Positions 23,656-32,454 of a DNA stretch of 64,000 nt are shown here, piece after piece (within the stretch, counting starts at the first letter, position 1; every line of letters begins with the position of its first letter). Both the position numbers and the translations under genes were made by a program. Origin of the DNA: Argentina anserina (lineage: Eukaryota > Streptophyta > Magnoliopsida > Rosales > Rosaceae); the NCBI RefSeq assembly GCF_933775445.1, contig NC_065872.1, forward strand, positions 11,346,001 through 11,410,000, in the 5' to 3' direction. The notes under the pieces were generated by a model, which did no database searches, was not told where the DNA came from, and was given only the letters and a program-made list of their open reading frames with translations.

Positions 23656-24888
23656 TAGGCAGAATATGAGACCATCATCATTGGCTTGGAGTTGTTGCTT
23701 GATCTGGAGGTCACCGAGGTAGAGGTATTAGGTGATTCCCTTCTAGTCATTAATCAGTTCAAGGGGGTCTACAAGTGCAACAACTTTACGTTACTCCCTT
23801 TTTGGGAACGAGCATCGGAATTATTAGACCAATTTGTAGATGTGGTGCTTGACTATATTCCTCGCGAACGAAATTTCGCTGCCAATGAACTCGCACAGTT
23901 AGCTACGGGCATTTGCTTGGCGGATGGCGTTAGCGAAAGGATTTTGAAGGTTCAGAGATGCACATTACCTTCCTTTATGGCAAGGAAAGAGGTTAACAAT
24001 GAATGGTTGGTAGCTGTTATCGACACTATTGATGAAGATTGGCGGCAGCCGATCATCCAATACCTCACTTATCCTTCTGCACCGGTGGACAAGAGGGTTA
24101 GATATTTTGCTACTAACTACGTCCTTCGAGGCGGTGAGCTATTGCGCAGAGTAGAAGATGGTTTGTTCCTGCGATGCATCTACGGGGCTGAGGCTAAGAG
24201 GTGCTTGCGAGAGGTTCACTGTGGCACTTGTGGTTCTCACCAAGCTGGTCCAAAGATGCGGTGGCTCATTAGCCGGTATAGTTTTTATTGGCCAACCATG
24301 CTCAAGGATTGCATCAGCTTTGCACAGGGTTACATCGAGTGTCAAATGCATGTGCCTGACGTTCCTATGCAACCAATCATTAAACCTTGGCCGGGTCGCG
24401 ACTGGGCTTTAGACTTTATTGGGGAGATTCATCACAATTCTTCCTTACAGCACAAGCACATTCTACTAGCTACAGATTTCTTCACCAAGTGGGTCGAGGC
24501 CATACCAGTCAAGACCACGTCTTCAGAGGTGATCACGGACTTCATCTTCAAGTATATTATCACCAGGTATGGAATTCCAGAGTGTTTGGTTGCAGATAGG
24601 GGGCCAGGTTTTATGGCTGAGAGGACCCAGAAGTTCTTAGCTGGCTATGAGATAAAGTTTATGCATTCTAGTCCTTATTATGCCCAAGCGAATGGCCAGG
24701 CAGAGGCTAGCAACCGCGTCATTATGTCTATACTCAAACACATGCTGGATGCCAATCCGCGTCATTACTCAGAGCGATCGCGAACTCAGGAAATTTTCTC
24801 GACTCACGGACATTACTGCTGGTCGCGACCGTTCTTATCGGTGCGTTCGCGAGCCCGAAATTTGTTTTTGAAACTGTCGAGTTTCTGA
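23656..24888 (+). pseudogene. second RNase H (rest) and integrase, C-terminally truncated
   Basis: After the TAG the same frame reads AEYETI, then VLGDSLLVINQF (the central catalytic Asp of the second RNase H) and ERNFAANELAQLA. The integrase follows. Its zinc region starts HCGTCGSHQAGPKM, and the first of the two expected Cys near the second pair looks lost (AQGYIECQ). The core has Asp in WALDFIGE, Asp in VADRGPGF and Glu in ANGQAEASNR. After about 24766 the sequence leaves the integrase pattern and stops at 24888, so the C-terminal domain is missing. Integrase would insert the DNA copy into the genome. Confidence 0.88.
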
Positions 24889-24984
24889 AATTTTATGAGT
24901 TTTTTAATCATGCTCCGGCCTTTTTGTAATACATTGGACCAATATTTGTGGTCCAGAATTGGTTGTAACTTTAGATTACGCAGC

Positions 24985-24990
24985 AATAAA
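24985..24990 (+). terminator. sense poly(A) signal after pol
   Basis: AATAAA in CAGCAATAAAACAG, about 100 bp after the pol frame ends. Use of this site would stop the sense RNA before the antisense gene and the 3' LTR. Confidence 0.4.
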
Positions 24991-25023
24991 ACAGTGCAAG
25001 TGTTTTTATGAAACAAACTGTAT

Positions 25024-25029
25024 TTTATT
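25024..25029 (-). terminator. poly(A) signal for the antisense gene
   Basis: Read on the minus strand, ATGAATAAAATAC lies about 1 kb after the antisense stop codon at 26035 and only about 40 bp from the opposing sense signal. It could end the antisense transcript. Confidence 0.4.
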
Positions 25030-26034
25030 CATATGGCTTTGTGGCCAGAAACTTCATACAAGATCTATACTATTACAGGTGAGCTTTAACAAGCTCTGAT
25101 ACCATCTGTGTTAGGTGGAAAGGTCTTCGCGATGCATCCTATTCATCCCACCACCGCGAGAAACTTGAGATTAAACTGCACCAGTTGAGGCCCGATTGGC
25201 ACCAGCTTGGTGCCAAACATAAGTTCCAATTGGAAAACTGGTGGTAGCATGAGGGATCATGAGCCTTGATTTTTAGCATTCGCCTGATGTTCCTTCAAAA
25301 AAGGGAGATTGGAGAATATTACACATGGGAGGTACAACAGCTGGCGTAGCGTATCAAAAGAGATACGTGACGAGCATGCTGTACCTATTGGCTCTGGTCC
25401 TGAATTTGGCAGCATGCTTCCCGATGCTCGGCGACTAAACAAGGCTAAATAGGCCGCGGGAAGGGCTGCCTTTTCCTCTCTCACTTGTAATCCTTCACTA
25501 GGAATAACCCTTAATGCAGGGCAGATCCCCGGTGTTGAACTACAAAGAAGGGAGGATGTGAGGGTGGAATAAGACTCCCACCTCACATTTGAGGGTAGAA
25601 TAAGGCTCTCACAAATTGCTATTAAGTTTGCAAATCTGGGGGATGAAATTTAAGAAACCTAAGGGGTTTTGACGGAGGAAATGGAATTGACCTGGTTGGA
25701 GGCTGCGGAAGAGAGCGTGGTGTGTTCTTTCCTTAGGGTTTCGTTTTATAGCAGAGGAAATGTGGATTCAAGGGTTAAGATTAGCGATACGGATTTGGAG
25801 ATCATACCCGAGATTTATTGCAGCAATAATGGTCAACCCGAAACGGTTTATGCGTTTTCAGTATTGATTGCTCCTGTTTACGAGGGTTTGTATGCAAACT
25901 TACACGGTGATGAGTTGAGTTGGGCTCTGGTCGTGGGCCTGTAGTTGGGTTTTGACGAGTCAAGGAGATGCGAGTAGGAGAAGCAGACAGAGATCAGTTG
26001 CAATTCTTACTATTAAAATGCGCTGATATTCAAG

Positions 26035-29000
26035 TTACATTTTGTGCCCAACAAGGCGAATATCTAAGAGAAGCTTTCCAGTGTCGTTAGCTTTGTCGCA
26101 TATCAGCTTATTGAGCCTCCTTTCTTCAGCCTCAGAAGCCGCCAGTTGCCTTTTGCGCTCTTGTATTTGGGGCACAATACTTTTTATCTCTTCCTCCACA
26201 GCCTTGAGCTCTCTAGCTTGTTCAGCTTCAAGCTCCGCTAGTTGTTGCCGCAATGCACTGATCTGTTGCGCACGGCTGGTCTTGGCATGATGGAGCTTGG
26301 TCTTAAGTTGAGCAGGGCGTTGCGTGATAAATTTTCTGGCATCAGCATTGTGTTGTGACAGATTCTGAGATTGGTTCCTCAAGGTGCGGCATTCTGCTAT
26401 GAGGCCCAGCATGGTGTTCAGTGCCTGTTCAGCATTCGCGACTAGGCTGGGATCAGGTGAGTTTAGCTTAAGGTAGCGAAGGGCATCTTTTACCTTAGCC
26501 AGACGAGCTGGATCAGTCAGGTCTTCAGAAGACAGTTCCGCAAGTTGTGCCCGGGCGTGGACAAGTTTTTGAGATTCTAGAGACATTAAGGGGCTGGCCG
26601 GACCCAGCATATCATCTAGAAGAGCTTCCAAAGAGGGACTAGGATAATTCCCGGATGGATCAACAGCGGGTGTAGGTCTAGAGGTTCCAACAGTGGTCAC
26701 AATGGGCAGGTTGGAAGTAGTCGCGATAGCCACAACCTACAGAGAGTAAAGAACAATTAATAAAATAGTAAAGTGTTTACAAAGAGGAGCAAAAACGTAG
26801 AAACCAGGAAGTAGTTAAGGGTGTTACCCCATCAGAATGGGAAGAGGGAGTATCGTTTCCTGGAAGAGGTTGCGGTGTAACATTAGGGCTTCCTGGGGAC
26901 GCAGTCGCGAAGGGATGCTCCACATCTTCATCTTCTTGATGAGAGCTGGTCACACCTTCTTCATCTCCTACCTCATTCTCCAGAATTTGAGTTGAAGAGG
27001 AGTGGGAGAGTACCGCCGCGGGGATGATTGACATTTACGACTCCAAGGTTTGAGTGCTCGCCACCATAATAGGGGGAGTGGCTTGAATGGGTTCTTGGTT
27101 CTCGGCCACAGTTGGTTGGATAGCAGTCGCGATTTCTATGGTAGGTGATTGAGCACCAACGTGGACCTGTGTTAAAGACCATGAAGGATATCAACAATCC
27201 ACAAACGATCAACATAGGTTAAAAGAAGCTACATCTCAGCAAACAACAAAGTGTTGCTTTGGGGGGCAATAGCGTGTTTGACTACTTACGGCGTCTTCCA
27301 TCGTTATGGCTGCAGCGTGAGGGGTAGACAGAGGTGGTGAAGTTAGGTCCTCGCGAACCTACAAATCATATAAGAATCAGTCAGAGTGGTTCATAGATGT
27401 ATCGCCAGTTGGAACAAATAGAGTGTTCTTTTTACCTCAATTGTTGTCTCTGGGTTGCTAGGCCTAGTCACTGGTTCAGGGTTGACCTGGTTGGGTGTTT
27501 CCCGCGGTGTTGCAGCAATCGCGAGCGGGGCAGAGGTGCCTGGGGCAGCTATTCTTCTCCGCTGGGTCAGCTGAAGGTCACAGATATGGGTTAGTGACGA
27601 ACGTTTAACACCTTGTAAGAAAACCATAATAGGGGTGAGGACTTACAGGATTGAAGTCTATGGCATCAGGATCATCCTTGTCGTTATCAGGGTTAGAGGT
27701 TGTTCTCCCTCGTTTATGGCCTTGAGAGGAGGAAGCACCAGCTGTGTTCTCGAAAACCTGCAACATGAACCAGTTAGTGGTTTGTAATCAGTGTTGGAAC
27801 AAGAACTATAGGAGTTCGAAGAGGCGTTAGGATTTTACCCTTGAAGGAACGAGTCTGACAGCGTTTGGAATAGTTGTTCGCAGCAACTCCTCATCCCCAG
27901 GAACCTCAGGGTTCTCCTGCAAGTATCTCCTAAGCCCCGTCTGGAAGATGTATTGAAAAATGACTCGCGAGCGTTTCTCCCACTGGCCAGAGTTGATCCT
28001 CTTCCACCATTGAGGATAAGCTTTGTCGACGCGAAAGCAGTGAATGATACTCCCACTTGCTAGTACATGAAGGGGAATGGGTTGCAACTGAGATGAGGGC
28101 TGGTGCCCAGGATTGGTGTCGGTAACGGGGACCAAGGGGCGTTGCCAGGAGGAAAACAGGTTCAGACTCTCAATTAGAGGGAATGGAACCATTTGAATCA
28201 TTCCTAACTGCCTCGCGAATAGATGGGGGGCATAGAGTTCTACTCCGTTGCAGGGATGTCGGGGTAAGTCCGCCATTGATACAGCCTGTTCAAACAAATG
28301 CCGACTGTCTTCATCATAGCGTTTGAGGGTTAAGAAGCAGCCTCGGATGGCATTAGGGTGAGTGCGGTCTAGGAGCAGTTGCGCAGAGTCAAGAACTGAG
28401 GCATCCAGGGTGTAGAAATACTCGAAGCATGCTGCGTAGCGAAGAGAAAAGTTGGGCTCCAAGCCAACAAATGCTTTTCCCAATACTTATGTGAGACAGA
28501 AGTCCTTTGCGTTTTCATTTCGCAGTTGTACAAAGTAAACCTGGATCCAGAGGTCTAGAATCCACATAGGCCTTGAAAGCTTATGATAATTGAGGGGTTC
28601 CAGGGTAAGCGCACGCAACATACGGTAGAGTTCTGCCAGAACTATTTGCGCTAGACCCACAATGTGGCCATTGTAGAGAAGGGTCGCGAGCTGCAGGTGG
28701 TGCCCATTCATCTTCTTAGAATTGGAGCAGAACAGGAACTTGGTTAGCCAAAATTCCAAGAAGGCGATTCCAGCATTGGCAGTATGGTTGCGATCAAAAC
28801 TGGAAACCCAGGAGCCATACGACTGATAGATACCAACGTTGCGAGTGGCGGTGACCGAGCACTCAGCATAAATATAATCCTGATCTCTATAGGGCCTGGT
28901 GCCAACTGGAAGACCTACGATACCATATATGTCTAGCAAAGATATACCCATTCGACCAAATTGAAAGTCGAAGGTATTACTTGCGGAATTCCAGAAACAA

Positions 29001-29422
29001 GCAGCAGTCATGATGGCACATCTGTTGCCTCCAACTTGAGTCAGTTTGAAGGAAAGGTCGATACTTTCCAAGATTCTTGCCGCGTGCCAAATGTCGCGAT
29101 CGATCAGGCGGCGACCTTCATACCATATCTGCATGGCTTCAGAAACTTTGGGCCATGCTCCGACAGGGGTATTGTGATGACTGTGCACTTGCCATCCCCT
29201 GAAGGTGGTCGGGGTGTTCCTAAAAGCAAGTGGAGGAGTTCGCGAGTGGTGGTGGTAGTCGGCGTCGATGTGCTCTGGGATTCCAACAAGAGATGGGCCC
29301 AAGTACATAGTGTTGTCATCAATCGCTCCGATGGTGGTGCGATTGGTGGGTTCGTTGTTTGGATAATCGCGAAGTGGTCTTGCACCTGCTTGGGCATCAC
29401 GTTGGTTGGGTTTTGGGGCCAT
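26035..29422 (-). pseudogene. antisense plant-mobile-domain + coiled-coil gene, six exons
   Basis: Exons on the minus strand: 29422-27839, 27757-27647, 27570-27436, 27358-27290, 27166-26828 and 26736-26035 (1584, 111, 135, 69, 339 and 702 nt). Every length is divisible by three and all five introns (76-123 bp) are GT-AG and phase 0, giving about 979 residues. Exon 1 resembles the aminotransferase-like plant mobile domain, with ACFWNSASNTFDFQFGRMGI and YGIVGLPVGTRPY near residues 135-180. Exon 2 has a basic HKRGR patch. Exons 3-5 are Pro/Thr/Ser-rich and acidic. Exon 6 ends in a long coiled coil (about residues 848-979). In-frame TAA occurs at codons 312 (28489-28487) and 677 (27037-27035). 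Cellular plant-mobile-domain proteins act in the nucleus in silencing and gene expression; the role here is inferred only. Confidence 0.82.
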
Positions 29423-29518
29423 TGTTGTCAGAGAGTAAGACTTTCAAAAGAGGGCTTTCTGGATTTTCTGATGATAAAGCAATCGGGTTGGATGGATTCG
29501 TTGGGTTCGTCAACGCGA

Positions 29519-29526
29519 TTTATATA
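29519..29526 (-). promoter_or_regulatory. TATA box of the antisense gene
   Basis: Read on the minus strand, CCTATATAAATCG lies about 100 bp upstream of the ATG at 29422, inside the element and outside the 3' LTR. A start site about 30 bp downstream would leave a 5' UTR of roughly 65-70 nt. Confidence 0.55.
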
Positions 29527-29787
29527 GGAACTGAAGGGGTTTTTGAAATTGAAACTGACAGGTTCAGGGAAGAGTCGCGTTTGCTCGATTGGAACTGGTT
29601 TGAGTTTCTGAGACAGTAAGTGTTTCTCGCATACTTCTGCTCGAAAGGTTGTAGTGGTTTGGGGTGAAGGCGCGCGTCAGTTGGTAACGGGGGAACATAA
29701 AGCGTTTCAGATTATTTTTTAAAAGATAACAGTTTGGGGTTTTCTTCTAACCCTTTTCAATTTCGCGGGGTCTTCAATTTCAAGGCC

Positions 29788-29797
29788 TGGGGGGCAA
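29788..29797 (+). other. polypurine tract
   Basis: TGGGGGGCAA directly before the TG of the 3' LTR, at the expected position for priming plus-strand DNA synthesis. Confidence 0.8.
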
Positions 29798-30630
29798 TGT
29801 TTGGGCCTAAAATAATACTCCGGTCTTATCTAGACTACTTAGGCTCGTGGACCGGATATTTGGGGAAAGTATATCACAAAGCAAGATTACCTGCCGTATT
29901 GGAATAGATTTAGGGGACTGTCGCGGTATAGAATCAGAGTTGATGAAGGAAGGTGAATCTAAATCAACTAGGAGGTTCTGAAGACTTGATTCACAAGAAA
30001 GAACAAGTTGTGTTCTCTATATAAAGGGGTTGAATGCACAGAATAACACACGCAACGTCAAACAAACTATCGCGCAACCGCATAGTCAAAATCTCCTAAC
30101 GGAGTAAAAGTGCAATTCGCTTCGGCAACCAAGTCTCCTATCGGAGCGGAGCTACCCAGATGCACGCCTCGCGCTGCATGTAGCAATAAGTCCGATTAAC
30201 TTCGGCAATTCGAGTCAAGTCCATCGAGTCGCTAGCCTAGCTTCTAGCAAACCCAAAAGTCTGCACTAGTCAGCAAATTCCATTCGCGAGAGAGTTCTGC
30301 TATTAACGACACAATATAAGCTCTGCTTTTCCCCAAGCGGTCAAAAGTAAGATCGGTCATCTACTTGAGGTGGAGTGAAATGTACCTAGTAACTCCGGTT
30401 GTGTATAGGTCATTCGAACTTCAGCGGTTTATCAGCAACTGCGGAGCAATCGTTTGAGAAGAAGAGAGTTCGTGGAGCGCGGTCATTGTTAAACAAAGCA
30501 ACAGTTGTACCTAACTCAAAGGTACTGGCACGCCAACAACAACAGAGAACGAAGGGTCGAACCGTCTAGGATTCGACACCGGGGCTTGCTGTTTGTTCTC
30601 TGAGGAAGATTCGTTTTCCCAGCTCGAACA
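29798..30630 (+). repeat. 3' LTR of the Tat-type element
   Basis: 833 bp with the same termini as the 5' LTR and no length difference. Differences are single substitutions spread along the repeat. It is followed by the GTCCC target duplication. Confidence 0.95.
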
Positions 30631-30635
30631 GTCCC

Positions 30636-32454
30636 ATTGGTAAAGGCATAGTATCAATGCTTAGTTGTGTATTTATTTGCCAAAAGATAATTAGTGGTTT
30701 ACTTGTGTGTTTGATGAACTGTTAATAAAAAGTTGATTTAATAGTTGGAGCGAGCATATAGTTTTGAGCTTAGAAGCTTGTTTCAAACTGAAGTTAAGAT
30801 TGAGATTAAGTTTTTATTATTATTATTTTTTCAGATTGGAGCAACTGGCAGGGGACAATTGGTAACTTCATGATGTATTATGTCAAGAAGAAAACTAGTC
30901 AAAATAATTTTTGGTTTCAAATTATGGTGTTCCAATGAAGGTTACAAATTCAGAGAAGAGGAAGAAACCTATAATATTGTAGCCGCAAACTTAGAACAAA
31001 TTTATCCATTTATAACATGTTTAGGTGATATTGTTTAAGTTTAGGTTACGCAGTTAAGTCAACATTAACACTCTTAGAACCAATTTTAACCATTTACATT
31101 CGGTCATGTATTGACAGGCCATTCAAAAGATCACTCAACAAAGCCAGAAATTGTTCCCGTTCTTTCACAATGAAAATGAATAAGAAGAAAAAGAATACAT
31201 TTTACCTCGCGATCAAGAGTCTTCAACAGGTTCGTAATGTATATTCTAATCTATCTTGAGTTAGGGAAAGATTAATAACGAGTAAGATCACATCAGTAAC
31301 CAATTATAGTGGGTACCTTTAGCCTTATTAGTCAAGAAACAGTACAAACACAAGGTCATCGAGTAGTGGCCAAGACTTGGAAAGTGGCAAAAACAAATGC
31401 CCATGATTGCCTACATGGCTCATAAGTATGGCCACCGACATTGGCTTTCTTAGTTTTTGATTAAATTGAGGGGCAGGCGTAATTAAGTAGAGAATTAGAT
31501 TTTTCTTACAAAAACGTGATAAAGACGGATCACTGATGACGGATGAGAAAAGATTTTCATAGAAGAACACATCATTTAATAGTAGAATTGCATACTTTGA
31601 GTAAAGGGTTGTGACTTGTGATTGCCATGAGAAATTGATAATAGTTCGACCATATTTCATGCCCGTGCAGAAGTTAAGTTTCAGAAGCTTATGGCACCCA
31701 TTTCTCACTTTAACAGCTAAAGTGAGGTCAGTGAGGTAGACATGCCAAGACTTCTAATTTGTCTAGTGCATAATTTGATTGCTAACCTCACTTTAAGATC
31801 GTATTAAAGTCATGAAATCCCACGAAATAGACAATTGGGCGGTTGCGCGTGCATTATGTGTCTGTCTAATCAGTCTAATGACTCTAATCTATGTGTCTAC
31901 TGTCTAAGCATGTTTATAAACAGTTGCCATTAGTTGTCATTCGTAGATACTTTGATTATAAACATTATATAGCCAATAATTAGGAGATCAAACTTGGATT
32001 TGTGGAATCAGAAATGAGGGATGAGACAGGCAGGTGCTGCCTGCAGCTTCACCGCTGCGAAGAGGCCCACAGGGTTTCTCACTTTCTCAGTCCGGCAAAA
32101 ATAAGTTTGTTCTTGGCGACCTCGCTCTTGAAGAGCAACGATTATAGAGTTACCTGCACCAGTGCCCTTTGTAGGCTGATGGTGAAGGCATCAATTTTTC
32201 TGTACAAGAGACCATGTACATTGTACAATACACAACTTTGTGTATATGCAACAGCAATATGTACTCAAAGCGATAGGTCTGAATCCTTGTGTATATACCA
32301 TATTGAGCTTCTAAAATGACTGTTGATCACTTTCAAAGAATTACATACTTTTTCAAATGTCGAATGAGAATTGTAAAAGAATTTAACCTATAAAGTTAAA
32401 AGTTACATAACATCTTATAAGCCCCGCGGGAAATGTCTGCCGCAACAAAAAAAT
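30636..32454. other. spacer, no gene recognised
   Basis: AT-rich DNA between the retrotransposon and the GEM-like gene. A 126-codon minus frame (31328-31708) and a 105-codon plus frame (32002-32319) show no recognisable domain. The last 150 bases before 32455 are probably the 3' UTR of the GEM-like gene. Confidence 0.4.

Larger units (their letters stand above)
24889..26034. other. spacer between pol and the antisense gene
   Basis: About 1.1 kb separating two convergent units. It carries a sense AATAAA at 24985-24990 and an antisense AATAAA at 25024-25029. Two unassigned frames exist, 25257-25586 (minus, 109 codons) and 25669-25944 (plus, 91 codons). I recognise neither. The minus frame lies in the presumed 3' UTR of the antisense gene. 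Confidence 0.5.
15013..30635 (+). mobile_element. Ty3/gypsy LTR retrotransposon, Tat-type, with antisense accessory gene
   Basis: A complete insertion of 15,613 bp (15018-30630) flanked by the perfect 5-bp target duplication GTCCC (15013-15017 and 30631-30635). Order: 5' LTR, primer-binding site, gag, protease, reverse transcriptase, RNase H, a second RNase H, integrase, an antisense spliced gene, polypurine tract, 3' LTR. A second RNase H after the first is a known mark of the Tat lineage. A hand alignment of the LTRs gives about 28 substitutions in 833 bp, roughly 3.4 percent. That would be of order 1-1.5 My if a rate near 1.3e-8 per site per year applies. The copy is inactivated by nonsense codons, frameshifts and a nested insertion. 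Confidence 0.93.

Noticed and set aside
28961..29527. 188-codon plus-strand frame over the antisense gene
   Set aside because: Shadow of exon 1 of the antisense gene; no domain on the plus strand.
31328..31708. 126-codon minus frame as a gene
   Set aside because: No recognisable domain, no supporting exon structure, and located in a transposon-flanking spacer.
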